From NCBI GenBank assembly GCA_964369625.1, contig CAYJFC010000007.1, forward strand, positions 1 through 48,587: 48,587 bases of DNA, in the 5' to 3' direction. Every line of letters begins with the position of its first letter. The stretch's first letter is position 1. The stretch comes from CAKOSP01 sp964369625. Lineage in GTDB: Bacteria > Bacillota_I > Bacilli_A > RF39 > UBA660. Shown here one piece after another: positions 8,359 to 16,612 of the stretch. Both the position numbers and the translations under genes were made by a program. The notes under the pieces were generated by a model, which was not told the origin of the DNA, did no database searches, and worked only from the letters and a program-made list of their open reading frames with translations.

Positions 8359-8366
8359 AAAAAATA
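8359..8366. repeat. 8-bp target duplication, right copy
   Basis: AAAAAATA is identical to 6591-6598 and begins immediately after the inverted GGCTCT end. Confidence 0.8.
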
Positions 8367-8380
8367 TAGATTGTTTTTTT
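8367..8380 (+). terminator. Right arm of the split terminator
   Basis: TAGATTGTTTT plus further T residues complements the arm at 6579-6590. Separated by 1.8 kb, the arms probably no longer terminate the surface-protein transcript; the IS hairpin at 6736 may replace that function. Confidence 0.65.
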
Positions 8381-8424
8381 GACATGTTTTGTCGAAAGTG
8401 TTGCAATAAAAATAAAAGTGTATA

Positions 8425-8433
8425 TGATATAGT
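8425..8433 (+). promoter_or_regulatory. Extended -10 promoter of the Rpn gene
   Basis: TGATATAGT is an extended -10. TTGCAA (8401-8406) is a possible -35 at a wide 21-base spacing. Confidence 0.45.
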
Positions 8434-8453
8434 CTTTAAGAAAAGAGGACAAC

Positions 8454-9356
8454 GTGAAATATAATGAAGATTCATTAACAACAGATGCAGTATTTAAAAT
8501 ATTTTTTCATAAAAGAAAAGATTACTTAGTATTAGTAATAAATGAAGTATTAAAATTAAATGTTAAAGAGGAAGATATAACATTTACAAATAATGAAGTT
8601 ATGGGAGATAATTATCAGGATAAAGGATCAGTGCTAGATGTTAAAGTAAAACTAGAGAGTGGAGAAACAGTATTTGTAGAAATGCAAAATACAAATAATG
8701 AAGATATTTTAAAAAGAGCAGCATATTATAATTCAAAGTTAATAAATGAACAATTAACAAAAGGGACATCATATGATAATTTAAAGAAAGTATATGGAAT
8801 ATTTTTTGTAAATTACACTATAAAAGGTATGAATAAAATGTATACAAAGTTAACTATGTGTGATATTATTGGGATGAAAGAAGTTATGTATCCTTTAGAA
8901 AATCATATAATAAATTTAAGGATGATAAAGGAAAATAAAGAGTTTAGTGAAAAGATGATGAGTTTCTTAAGATATATGGCTTTGATGGATGAAAAAGGTA
9001 GGATGAAAATGACAAAGAAAGATAAAGTTGCTAAAGAAGTGCATGAAGAAGTAAAAGATATAACATCATCAGAGGCTTACAGAGATTATCTATTTACAAA
9101 GGAAAAAGATGAATTGGATAGACTATATGAAATGAATATGGCTAAGAAGAAACTTAGGGAAGAAATACATGCAAGTGCACATGCTGAGGGTCATGCTGAA
9201 GGACATGCTGAAGGTCTTGCTGAAGGCGTTGAACAAGGAATTGAAACTAATATAAAAGCTATGAGTGAAAATAATATCGATGTGGAAACTATTTCTAAAA
9301 TTACAAATAAAAGTATTGATGAAATAAATAATATTTTAAGAAAAAATAAAGAATAG
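8454..9356 (+). CDS. Rpn-family/PD-(D/E)XK nuclease-like protein
   Basis: This 300-residue protein belongs to the recombination-promoting nuclease/putative transposase group (Rpn, PDDEXK_2). It starts at GTG after AGAGGAC. The N-terminus TTDAVFKIFFHKRKDYLV is typical of the family. The predicted catalytic core is D-V-K in SVLDVKVKLESGETVFVEMQ (about residues 60-80), with the E-x-Q motif VEMQ. A long helical middle follows. The C-terminus carries four near-perfect 12-base repeats coding for AEGHAEGHAEGLAEG (bases 9180-9227), a low-complexity linker often seen in this family. Such proteins often lie in mobile or defence-rich DNA; here an IS lies directly upstream. Exact role unknown. Confidence 0.7.
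   Translation: MKYNEDSLTTDAVFKIFFHKRKDYLVLVINEVLKLNVKEEDITFTNNEVMGDNYQDKGSVLDVKVKLESGETVFVEMQNTNNEDILKRAAYYNSKLINEQLTKGTSYDNLKKVYGIFFVNYTIKGMNKMYTKLTMCDIIGMKEVMYPLENHIINLRMIKENKEFSEKMMSFLRYMALMDEKGRMKMTKKDKVAKEVHEEVKDITSSEAYRDYLFTKEKDELDRLYEMNMAKKKLREEIHASAHAEGHAEGHAEGLAEGVEQGIETNIKAMSENNIDVETISKITNKSIDEINNILRKNKE
9180..9227 (+). repeat. Four 12-base coding repeats
   Basis: Units like CATGCTGAAGGT repeat four times in frame in the Rpn-family gene and encode (H/L)AEG steps. Such repeats can gain or lose units without a frame change. Confidence 0.75.
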
Positions 9357-9371
9357 TATTCTTTTTTTTTT
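9348..9371 (+). terminator. Terminator after the Rpn gene
   Basis: AAAGAA (9348-9353) pairs with TTCTTT (9359-9364) and a long T run follows. The stop codon is in the loop. Confidence 0.65.
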
Positions 9372-9378
9372 ACTTAAA

Positions 9379-9387
9379 TGTTATAAT
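9379..9387 (+). promoter_or_regulatory. Extended -10 promoter of PFOR
   Basis: TGTTATAAT is a perfect extended -10 that should give a leader of only about 15 bases. GAGGA is the ribosome-binding site. Confidence 0.65.
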
Positions 9388-9409
9388 TCTAATTGAGGAT
9401 TGTGATAAA

Positions 9410-12400
9410 ATGAAAAAAATAGTAGATGGAAATTTAGCGTGTAGTAAGGTAGCATATCTTTTTTCTGAAGTATGTAGTATATATCCAATTACACCATCAA
9501 GTCCAATGGCATCTAACATAGATGATTTAACACATAGTAAATTAAATAATATATTTGGTTATAAACCAGTAGTAATGGAAATGCAGTCAGAAGCAGGTGC
9601 AGCTGGTACAATGCATGGCTCACTTTTAACTGGCTCATTAACATCAACTTTTACTGCTAGTCAAGGGTTATTATTAATGCTTCCAAATATGTATAAAATG
9701 GCCGGGGAAATGCTTCCTGGAGTAATACATGTTGCTGCAAGAAGTTTAGCAACACATAGTTTATCTATCTTTGGTGACCACCAAGATATATATTCAGCTA
9801 GGCCAACTGGTTTTTGTATGCTTGCATCAACTAATGTATTTGACGCTCAAAACATGGCAGCGGTAGCTCATCTATCTGCAATAGAAGGGTCTTTACCATT
9901 CTTACATTTTTTTGATGGTTTTAGAACAAGCCATGAACTTAATACAATTGAAGAATTAAATGAAGAAGAAATAAAAAAAATAGTTAATTATGAAAAAATT
10001 GAAGAATATAAAAATAGAGTACTTAATTTAAATAGTAATAAACAATTTGGTTTAGCAGAAAATGAAGATATTTATTTTCAAAATATGGAAACTAGAAATA
10101 ATGATTATTTAAACATTCCAAATATAGTAAATAATTATATGGAAAAAATAAATAAAATAATGAATACAGATTATAAACCATTTAATTATTATGGTCATGA
10201 AAATGCTGAAGATATAATAATAGCAATGGGTAGTGTATGTGATACAGTTAAAGAACTTATTAATAATTTACCTGATGAAAGAATTGGCTTAATTGAAGTT
10301 CATTTATATAGACCATTTTCTATAGAGTATTTATTAAAGGCATTACCAAGTACTGCTAAAAATATTGCAGTTTTAGATAGAACTAAAGAATCTGGTGCTA
10401 TTGGTGAACCTCTTTATTTAGATATATGTGCTTCTTTGAAAAATAAAAATATTAACATAGTTGGTGGAAGATATGGATTATCTAGTAAAAATACAACACC
10501 AAGTGATATATATGATGTATATTATATGTTAAAAACTAATCCAAGACATAATTTTACTATAGGTATTATTGATGATGTAACTAATTTAAGTTTAGAAAAA
10601 CAAAATTTTAAATTTAGTGAAAACTCATATAACATTAAAATATATGGATTTGGTTCAGATGGTATGGTTAGTGCTAGTAAAGATATATTAAAATTAAGTA
10701 ATGAAATAGAAAATTTATATGTTCAAGGATATTTTGAATATGACTCAAAAAAAAGTGGTGGAGTAACTGTTTCAAACATGCGCTTTTCAAAAGAAAAAAT
10801 TAATAAACCTTATTATGTTGAATCATCAAATATAACTGTAGTAACAAAATTTGAATATTTTAATAGACTTGATATGTTATCTACATTAACTACTGATGGA
10901 ATAGTGCTTATTAACACAAATAAAACTAGTGATGAAATTAATAAAGAATTACCTAAGAATGTTAAAGAAATAATTAAAGCCAAAAATATTTCAGTATATT
11001 ATGTCGATGCTGATAAAATTGCTAGAGATAATAATATTAAAGGTAAAATTAGTAAAATAATGGAATATATAATCTTTAAATTAATGAATAAAGACTATGA
11101 AGAAGCAATAAATAATTCAATAAAAAAAGTTTTTAGTAATAAAGGTGAAGATATTGTTAATAACAATATTAATGCTATTAATGATTCTAAAGATAAATAT
11201 TTTAAATTAGAATTAAACGAAGAGTATAAAATTGTTAACACTGAAAATGAAACTATATACGATAAAATTAATAACCGTGAAGGTAATAACTTAAAAGTTA
11301 GTGATGTTATGTCTTTAAAAGATGGTTCATTTCCTTGCGGCCTTACAAAATGTGAAAAAAGAAAAATTTCTGATTATGTGCCAATATGGAAAAAAGAAAA
11401 TTGTATTCAGTGCGGGCAATGTTCAATTGTTTGTCCTCACGCTGTTATTAGACCATTTGTAGATAACGATTCAGGGGATTTACCTCTTCTAGGTAAACCA
11501 GGGTATAATTATTCAATTAAAATAAGTACTGATGATTGTACTGGTTGTGGTTTATGTGTTAAAACATGTCCTGGTAAAATGGGAAGTAGTGCACTAGAAA
11601 TGGTTGATTATTATGAAAGTGATGTTCGTAATTATTTTGATAATCATGTAAATCCTGAAGTAATGGATAAATTTAATATTAAGGGTAGTCAATTTGAAAA
11701 GCCTTACTTTGAGTTTAGTGGTGCGTGTGCAGGATGTGGTGAAACTCCATATGTTAAATTATTAACACAATTATTTGGTAAAAATATGGTTATAGCTAAT
11801 GCAACAGGATGCTCTAGTATATATGGTGGTAGTGCGCCATCAACTCCATACTCACTTCCATGGGCTAACTCTTTATTTGAAGATAATGCAGAATTTGCAT
11901 ACGGAATGCATATATCATATAAACAAAAAAGAAATGCTTTAAAGAAAGTTGTTAGTGATTTGTTAATAAGTGGTGATGAAAGTTTAAAAGAGCTATTACA
12001 AAAATTATTAGAAAATTTTGAAGACGATAAAATTACAAATGAAATTAAAAGCGATCTTAGTAAAATATCGCTGCCTAAAATACTAGAAGAATCACTTGAA
12101 TATGTTCCTAGTAGAACTGTATGGGCACTAGGAGGAGATGGATGGGCATATGACATAGGTTATGGTGGCCTTGATCATATAATTCATTCAAATGATAATA
12201 TTAAAGTATTAGTTCTGGATACTGAAGTTTATTCAAATACTGGCGGACAAGCTAGTAAGGCTACTAAAGTAGGAGCAGTTGCAGAGTTTGCTAATATGGG
12301 TAAACAAAGTGGAAAAAAAGACTTGTTTAAAATTGCAACATGTGCACCAAACTGCTATGTAGCATCTATTTCGCTAGGAGCTAACATGATGCAAACAATT

Positions 12401-12751
12401 AAGGCATTCAAAGAAGCTGCAGCTCATAATGGACCAGCAGTTATAATTGCTTATTCACCGTGTATATCACATGGAATAAAAAGTGGAATGTCTAATATGC
12501 TTGAAGAACAAAAACTAGTAGTAGAAACAGGTTATACACTTTTAATGCGTTATAATCCTGTAGAAGATAAATTATATTTAGATTCTAAGGAACCTGATTT
12601 TAATAAGTATACAGATCTTCTTAATAATGAAGTAAGATTTAGATCGCTTTATATAAAAGATAAAAATTTAGCAACTGAATTATTTGAAAAACAAAGAAAT
12701 AATGCAATAAAAAGATATAAATATTTTAAAAAAATAAGCGAAGAAAATTAA
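9410..12751 (+). CDS. nifJ: Pyruvate:ferredoxin (flavodoxin) oxidoreductase, single chain
   Basis: PFOR oxidises pyruvate and CoA to acetyl-CoA and CO2 and passes electrons to ferredoxin or flavodoxin; it is the key enzyme of anaerobic pyruvate metabolism. At 1113 residues it is a little shorter than the usual 1170-1200. In order: the N-terminal pyruvate-binding domain with YPITPSSPMA (about residue 25), the gamma-like domain, two [4Fe-4S] motifs (CIQCGQCSIVCPHAV from ~665 and CTGCGLCVKTCPGK from ~714), then the thiamine diphosphate domain with CAGCGETPY, GGDGWAYDIGYGG (~909) and NTGGQASKAT (~943). All cluster cysteines are present. The gene is monocistronic with its own promoter and terminator, as expected for a highly expressed enzyme. 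It marks the host as an anaerobe. Confidence 0.95.
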   Translation: MKKIVDGNLACSKVAYLFSEVCSIYPITPSSPMASNIDDLTHSKLNNIFGYKPVVMEMQSEAGAAGTMHGSLLTGSLTSTFTASQGLLLMLPNMYKMAGEMLPGVIHVAARSLATHSLSIFGDHQDIYSARPTGFCMLASTNVFDAQNMAAVAHLSAIEGSLPFLHFFDGFRTSHELNTIEELNEEEIKKIVNYEKIEEYKNRVLNLNSNKQFGLAENEDIYFQNMETRNNDYLNIPNIVNNYMEKINKIMNTDYKPFNYYGHENAEDIIIAMGSVCDTVKELINNLPDERIGLIEVHLYRPFSIEYLLKALPSTAKNIAVLDRTKESGAIGEPLYLDICASLKNKNINIVGGRYGLSSKNTTPSDIYDVYYMLKTNPRHNFTIGIIDDVTNLSLEKQNFKFSENSYNIKIYGFGSDGMVSASKDILKLSNEIENLYVQGYFEYDSKKSGGVTVSNMRFSKEKINKPYYVESSNITVVTKFEYFNRLDMLSTLTTDGIVLINTNKTSDEINKELPKNVKEIIKAKNISVYYVDADKIARDNNIKGKISKIMEYIIFKLMNKDYEEAINNSIKKVFSNKGEDIVNNNINAINDSKDKYFKLELNEEYKIVNTENETIYDKINNREGNNLKVSDVMSLKDGSFPCGLTKCEKRKISDYVPIWKKENCIQCGQCSIVCPHAVIRPFVDNDSGDLPLLGKPGYNYSIKISTDDCTGCGLCVKTCPGKMGSSALEMVDYYESDVRNYFDNHVNPEVMDKFNIKGSQFEKPYFEFSGACAGCGETPYVKLLTQLFGKNMVIANATGCSSIYGGSAPSTPYSLPWANSLFEDNAEFAYGMHISYKQKRNALKKVVSDLLISGDESLKELLQKLLENFEDDKITNEIKSDLSKISLPKILEESLEYVPSRTVWALGGDGWAYDIGYGGLDHIIHSNDNIKVLVLDTEVYSNTGGQASKATKVGAVAEFANMGKQSGKKDLFKIATCAPNCYVASISLGANMMQTIKAFKEAAAHNGPAVIIAYSPCISHGIKSGMSNMLEEQKLVVETGYTLLMRYNPVEDKLYLDSKEPDFNKYTDLLNNEVRFRSLYIKDKNLATELFEKQRNNAIKRYKYFKKISEEN

Positions 12752-12764
12752 TTCTTCGCTTTTA
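12736..12764 (+). terminator. Terminator of PFOR
   Basis: AAGCGAAGAA (12736-12745) pairs perfectly with TTCTTCGCTT (12752-12761). The T tail is short. Confidence 0.75.
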
Positions 12765-12771
12765 AATTTAC

Positions 12772-12862
12772 AAAAAAAGAGAGACTGCCAGCGGCAGCCT
12801 CAAAAGAATAAAAAGGGGTTGACTAGTGTGATACTAGCACCAATTCGGTTTTCGAATTGGTA
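12772..12862 (-). ncRNA. Predicted ~90-nt small RNA with an unpaired C-run (sRNA-1)
   Basis: On the minus strand a consensus promoter (12897-12869) is followed by a compact non-coding transcript. The first hairpin ACCAATTCG/CGAATTGGT is perfect (12861-12839). The second is CTAGT/ACTAG (12837-12823). An unpaired CAACCCCTTTTT (12821-12810) follows, then a terminator with 9-bp stem GAGGCTGCC/GGCAGTCTC (one G-U pair, 12801-12781) and a T run. No reading frame is present. The exposed CCCC is complementary to G-rich ribosome-binding sites, as in C-rich regulatory RNAs of Firmicutes. I do not recognise a known RNA family. It lies between PFOR and recG, divergent from recG. Confidence 0.65.
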
Positions 12863-12868
12863 GTTACT

Positions 12869-12897
12869 ATCCTAAACGATTTTCTAACGTTTGTCAA
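12869..12897 (-). promoter_or_regulatory. Promoter of sRNA-1
   Basis: On the minus strand, -35 TTGACA (perfect) lies 17 bases before -10 TAGGAT. Predicted start near 12862. Confidence 0.65.
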
Positions 12898-12904
12898 TAT
12901 TTTT

Positions 12905-12933
12905 TTACAAAAAATGTCATTTTTTGTTATAAT
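12905..12933 (+). promoter_or_regulatory. Promoter of recG
   Basis: -35 TTACAA (12905-12910), 17-base spacer, extended -10 TGTTATAAT ending at 12933. It rules out longer recG starts near 12857, which would lie upstream of transcription. Confidence 0.65.
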
Positions 12934-12949
12934 ATTTTTAGGAGCTAAA

Positions 12950-14932
12950 ATGAATTTAGAAAATATAAAATCTGTAGGAGATAAAACAATAAATTTACTT
13001 AATAAAATAAATATATTTAGTGTCGAAGATTTACTTTTAAATTACCCATATAAATATAATTTTATAAAATTTTTAAAACTAGAAGAATTTGAAGAAAATA
13101 TTACTAGTTATTTAGAATGTGAAGTAGTTAGTGAACCTAGATTAAGTTTTATAAAAAGAAATTTTAATAGATTGTCTTTTAATGCACTATCTAGTAACAA
13201 TATAATAAGTGTTACTATTTTTAATAGAGCTTTTTTAAAGAAAAATATAGTGCCATCTAAAAAAATAATATTAATAGGTAAATACAATAAATTAAAAAAT
13301 ACTTTTACTGCATCAGATATAAAATTCAATCTTGATAATAATACTATAGAAGCTATATATCATTTATCAGGTGGATTAAAACAAACTAATTTGAAAAAAT
13401 ATATTAATAGTGCCTTAGAACTTAATATAAATATTTCAGATAATATACCAATAAATATTAATGAAAAATATAAATTTATTAGTAAAAGTGAAGCTATAAA
13501 AAAAATACATAGTCCAAACACTATAGAAGATATAAAAAAAGCTAAGCTTAAATTAATATATGAAGAATTATTTGAGTTCATGTTTAAAATAAATTATTTA
13601 AAAGAAAGAAATTCTGATTTAATAGGAATAAAAAGAAATGTAAATAATATAGATGTTGATAACTTTGTTAGTAATTTACCTTTTGAGCCAACACCAGATC
13701 AATATAAAGCTTTTGAAGAAATAAAAAAGGATATGTTGTCGGCTAAAAAAATGAATAGACTTGTTTTAGGGGATGTTGGAAGTGGTAAAACATTAATAGC
13801 TATTTACAGTATATATCTTAATTATTTATCTAATTATCAAACTGCATTTATGGCACCAACAGAAATTTTAGCTAGGCAGCACTTCGCAGGTATAAAAAAA
13901 GTTTTAGATAAGTATAATATAAGGGTAGATATAATAACTGGTAAAATGACTAAAAAAGAAAAAGATATACTTAAGAAAAAATTAATAAATCAAGAAATAG
14001 ATCTTTTAATAGGGACGCATTCAATAATTAATGATGATATTATTTTTAAAAATTTGGGATTAGTAATAACGGATGAGCAACATAGGTTTGGAGTAATGCA
14101 AAGAAAAAATTTAGAAAATAAAGCAGTTAATCCTGATATACTTTATTTATCTGCAACACCTATTCCAAGAACATATGCACTTATATTATATGGAGATTCA
14201 GATGTGTCTATAGTTAAAACTAAACCAGTAGGAAGAAAAGAAATAATAACAAAAGTTTACAAGGAAAAGGATATAAAAGAAGTACTTATAAGTATGTATC
14301 AGCAAATAAAATTAGGTAAACAAATATTTGTGGTATCACCGCTTATTGAGAGTCAAGAAGAAAGTGATTTAAATAGTGTAAATATATTAAAAGAAAAATT
14401 ATCAAGTGCATTTAAAGAAAATGTAAGTATTGAAATTATGCATGGCGCGATGAAACAAAAAGAAAAAGACTTCATTATGCAGCAGTTTAGTGAAAATAAA
14501 ATAAATATTTTAATATCTACAACAGTTATAGAAGTAGGAATAGATGTTCCTAATGCAACAGTTATAACAATATTTAATGCTGAAAGATTTGGACTTGCAA
14601 CTTTACATCAATTAAGAGGGAGAGTAGGTAGAGGTAAAGATAACTCATATTGTTATTTAATCTGTGATAAGGATAATAAAAGATTAAAAGTAATGGAAGA
14701 ATCTAGTGATGGATTTTATATAACAGAAAAAGATTTTGAAAATAGAAGAGAGGGAGACTTATTTGGCACTAAGCAAAGTGGGGATATGGTATTTAAACTA
14801 GCAGATTTAAAAAAAGATTACGAAATAGTGTTGCAAGCAAAAAAAGATGCCGAAGAATATATAAATAGTAAATTATATTTAGAAAATGAATATTATAATA
14901 ATCTAACAAAGAAAATAGATTATTTAAATTAA
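12950..14932 (+). CDS. recG: ATP-dependent DNA helicase RecG
   Basis: RecG remodels stalled replication forks and Holliday junctions. This 660-residue copy has the N-terminal wedge (OB-fold) domain over roughly residues 1-230. The superfamily 2 helicase core follows: GDVGSGKT (~274), DEQH (~375), SATPIPR (~401), the TTVIEVGIDVPNAT segment and QLRGRVGRG (~554), and then the RecG C-terminal region. Length is near the family norm of 670-690. The start at 12950 follows AGGAG and lies just after the promoter. An upstream in-frame extension to 12857 would include the promoter and is rejected. The gene is bracketed by two predicted small RNAs, sRNA-1 divergent upstream and sRNA-2 downstream. Confidence 0.95.
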   Translation: MNLENIKSVGDKTINLLNKINIFSVEDLLLNYPYKYNFIKFLKLEEFEENITSYLECEVVSEPRLSFIKRNFNRLSFNALSSNNIISVTIFNRAFLKKNIVPSKKIILIGKYNKLKNTFTASDIKFNLDNNTIEAIYHLSGGLKQTNLKKYINSALELNINISDNIPININEKYKFISKSEAIKKIHSPNTIEDIKKAKLKLIYEELFEFMFKINYLKERNSDLIGIKRNVNNIDVDNFVSNLPFEPTPDQYKAFEEIKKDMLSAKKMNRLVLGDVGSGKTLIAIYSIYLNYLSNYQTAFMAPTEILARQHFAGIKKVLDKYNIRVDIITGKMTKKEKDILKKKLINQEIDLLIGTHSIINDDIIFKNLGLVITDEQHRFGVMQRKNLENKAVNPDILYLSATPIPRTYALILYGDSDVSIVKTKPVGRKEIITKVYKEKDIKEVLISMYQQIKLGKQIFVVSPLIESQEESDLNSVNILKEKLSSAFKENVSIEIMHGAMKQKEKDFIMQQFSENKINILISTTVIEVGIDVPNATVITIFNAERFGLATLHQLRGRVGRGKDNSYCYLICDKDNKRLKVMEESSDGFYITEKDFENRREGDLFGTKQSGDMVFKLADLKKDYEIVLQAKKDAEEYINSKLYLENEYYNNLTKKIDYLN

Positions 14933-14976
14933 TTGTTAATAGAGTGTAAATATAATATTAATGTTATATAGCTTTG

Positions 14977-15005
14977 TTGACAAAAAATATCAAATGTATT
15001 ATGAT
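14977..15005 (+). promoter_or_regulatory. Promoter of sRNA-2
   Basis: -35 TTGACA (perfect, 14977-14982), 17-base spacer, -10 TATGAT (15000-15005). It lies in an intergenic region with no gene directly after it. Confidence 0.75.
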
Positions 15006-15011
15006 TAATTT

Positions 15012-15097
15012 AGCATAGAGATATGCTCGTTAGCAATCTTACGATTTAATGTGAGAAAGCTAATGCCCCCTGCGAAGCCTTCGGGCTTCATTTTTTT
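15012..15097 (+). ncRNA. Predicted ~85-nt small RNA with an unpaired C-run (sRNA-2)
   Basis: A consensus promoter and an intrinsic terminator frame a non-coding transcript. It folds into AGCATA/TATGCT with a GAGA tetraloop (15012-15027). A longer hairpin follows, with CGTTAGC/GCTAATG outside and TCTTAC/GTGAGA inside (15028-15065). Then come an unpaired CCCCC and the terminator GAAGCC-TTCG-GGCTTC with a T run (15074-15097). The UUCG tetraloop is a classic stable loop. The promoter of the next gene lies after the terminator, so this is not simply its leader. It shares with sRNA-1 the layout of hairpin(s), exposed C-run and terminator. I do not recognise the family. Confidence 0.65.
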
Positions 15098-15103
15098 GTG
15101 AAC

Positions 15104-15131
15104 TTGAATAATTTTAAAAATATGGTATTAT
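15104..15131 (+). promoter_or_regulatory. Promoter of the lipoprotein gene
   Basis: TTGAAT (15104-15109), 16-base spacer, -10 TATTAT (15126-15131) preceded by TGG, so extended. Confidence 0.6.
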
Positions 15132-15157
15132 ATACATATCCATTAGGAGGAAATTTT

Positions 15158-15934
15158 ATGAATAATAAAAAAAAGAAAGAAATATTAATAACAATAAAAA
15201 AAGCATTACTTGCTGTATCAGTTCCTATTATTATGAGTGGTTGTGCATCAGAAAAAGATGGTGAAAAACCAAAATATGAATCTAATGATACTACTAGTAA
15301 AATAGAAAGTGTTGTAAGTGAAGTGGAATTACCAAAAGAATCAACATCAAAAGTAGAACTACCACAATCTGCAGTTAGTCCAACTCCAGTTCCAACTCTA
15401 GAGCCAACGCCAACAAGTGTACCGGTAAATGAAAAAGAAGTAGAAGTAATAAATCATTTTAATAAAGGGTTAGAAGATTTAAAAAATTCTTTTTCTACTG
15501 GAATAGATATTGGCCTTACAAAAGGAAAAGAACTATATACGAGTGCTGTTGATTTTCTATTTAATGATAAAGAAATTGGTGGCATTACATTTGATGAATT
15601 ATCTGATAGTGCAAAAGAAACTTTTTTTGGTATAGTATCTAGCATTGATGAAACAATCATGAAAGTAGATCCTGATTATAAAGAAACAGTGATTGGCTGG
15701 ACTAAAGAAATAGGAGATACTTTTATGAGTTTAGTAAATAGTGCTAAAACAAATGCAAGCACTTTTATAAAAGAAAATATTCCTGAAGATGTTCTTAATG
15801 CTTTCAAAAATACTGCTTCACTAGCAGGTGATTTAATTCAAGAAGAATTTGGTGAAGGAAATAATGTTTTTGATTATATTGAAGGTGAGTATGAAGAAGC
15901 TAAAGATATAGTTAAAGATTGGTTTCAAAGATAA
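15158..15934 (+). CDS. Lipoprotein of unknown function
   Basis: The gene encodes a 258-residue lipoprotein. A lysine-rich n-region and hydrophobic core end in the lipobox IIMSGC, so the mature protein should start at Cys ~29 and be anchored on the outer face of the membrane. A disordered linker rich in Pro, Thr and Val follows (SPTPVPTLEPTPTSVPV, about residues 73-90). A helical domain of about 165 residues comes next, with spaced aromatic residues and no recognised motif. The start at 15158 follows TAGGAGG; a longer frame from 15098 would include the promoter and is rejected. Monocistronic. I do not recognise the C-terminal domain. Confidence 0.7.
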   Translation: MNNKKKKEILITIKKALLAVSVPIIMSGCASEKDGEKPKYESNDTTSKIESVVSEVELPKESTSKVELPQSAVSPTPVPTLEPTPTSVPVNEKEVEVINHFNKGLEDLKNSFSTGIDIGLTKGKELYTSAVDFLFNDKEIGGITFDELSDSAKETFFGIVSSIDETIMKVDPDYKETVIGWTKEIGDTFMSLVNSAKTNASTFIKENIPEDVLNAFKNTASLAGDLIQEEFGEGNNVFDYIEGEYEEAKDIVKDWFQR

Positions 15935-15960
15935 AAAATAACAATTAATGTTATTTTTTT
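15935..15960 (+). terminator. Terminator of the lipoprotein gene
   Basis: AAAATAACA (15935-15943) pairs with TGTTATTTT (15949-15957), followed by more T. Confidence 0.7.
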
Positions 15961-15961
15961 A

Positions 15962-15970
15962 TGTTATAAT
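15962..15970 (+). promoter_or_regulatory. Extended -10 promoter of the nitroreductase
   Basis: TGTTATAAT, perfect extended -10, 21 bases before the start codon. Confidence 0.6.
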
Positions 15971-15991
15971 GATTATAAGAATGAGGTAATT

Positions 15992-16531
15992 ATGGATGCA
16001 ATAAAAATGATAAAAGAAAGAAGAAGTATAAGAAAGTATAAAGAAACTATTATTGATGATAGTGTATTTGAAGAAATAATAGGTACTGCAAAATATAGTC
16101 CATCATGGGGAAACAAACAAATAGTTAGGTATAATATTATAAAAAACATAAATATTATAAAAAAAATAGCTAATAATGCATCATTAGAGTTTGTATATAA
16201 TATTAAAACATTAGAAAATACAAAAAATTTAGTTATAGTAAGTTATGTTAAAAATTTAAGTGGTAAATTAGGTGGTACTTTAGATTGTGGTATAGAAAAA
16301 TGGTCAATGTTTGATAGTGGTATTGCTACTCAGACATTTTGTCTAGCTGCTTATGAAAAAGGAATTGGTACTTGTATATTTGGAGTATTTGATAAAGAGA
16401 TTGTTAAAAATATTATTAATTTACCTGATGATGAGGAAATTGCTGCACTTATAGTATGTGGTTATCCAGATGAATCTGTCAAAAATATATCAAGAAAAGA
16501 AATAAATGAATTAATTAGATATATAAAATAA
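15992..16531 (+). CDS. Nitroreductase-family FMN oxidoreductase
   Basis: This 179-residue protein has the nitroreductase fold. The N-terminal ERRSIRKYK is the FMN phosphate-binding signature, SPSWGNKQ follows at about residues 36-43 (the family's SPSxxNxQ), and the C-terminal half has a glycine-rich GIGTCIFGVF and EIAALIVCGYPDE. Such enzymes are FMN-dependent dimers that reduce nitro groups, quinones or flavins with NAD(P)H; substrate cannot be inferred. The start follows GAGG. The gene has its own promoter, and a second promoter precedes the next gene. Confidence 0.8.
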   Translation: MDAIKMIKERRSIRKYKETIIDDSVFEEIIGTAKYSPSWGNKQIVRYNIIKNINIIKKIANNASLEFVYNIKTLENTKNLVIVSYVKNLSGKLGGTLDCGIEKWSMFDSGIATQTFCLAAYEKGIGTCIFGVFDKEIVKNIINLPDDEEIAALIVCGYPDESVKNISRKEINELIRYIK

Positions 16532-16569
16532 ATGCAAAATGTAAATTTTCTTTAAATATTTCAAAAATA

Positions 16570-16578
16570 TGTTACAAT
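16570..16578 (+). promoter_or_regulatory. Extended -10 promoter of the receiver-domain gene
   Basis: TGTTACAAT, extended -10. AAAGGAG is the ribosome-binding site of the gene. Confidence 0.55.
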
Positions 16579-16612
16579 ATTATTGAGTTAACCAATTGTA
16601 AAAGGAGTTATT

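Noticed and set aside
11704..12156. 150-codon minus-strand frame inside PFOR
   Set aside because: It is the shadow of a strongly supported enzyme domain (TPP domain) and has no family features.
12857..12949. Longer recG reading frame with an upstream start
   Set aside because: The region contains the recG promoter (extended -10 at 12925-12933), and AGGAG fits the ATG at 12950.
15098..15157. Upstream start for the lipoprotein
   Set aside because: It would lie before and across the promoter and would place ~20 residues ahead of a good lipoprotein signal peptide.
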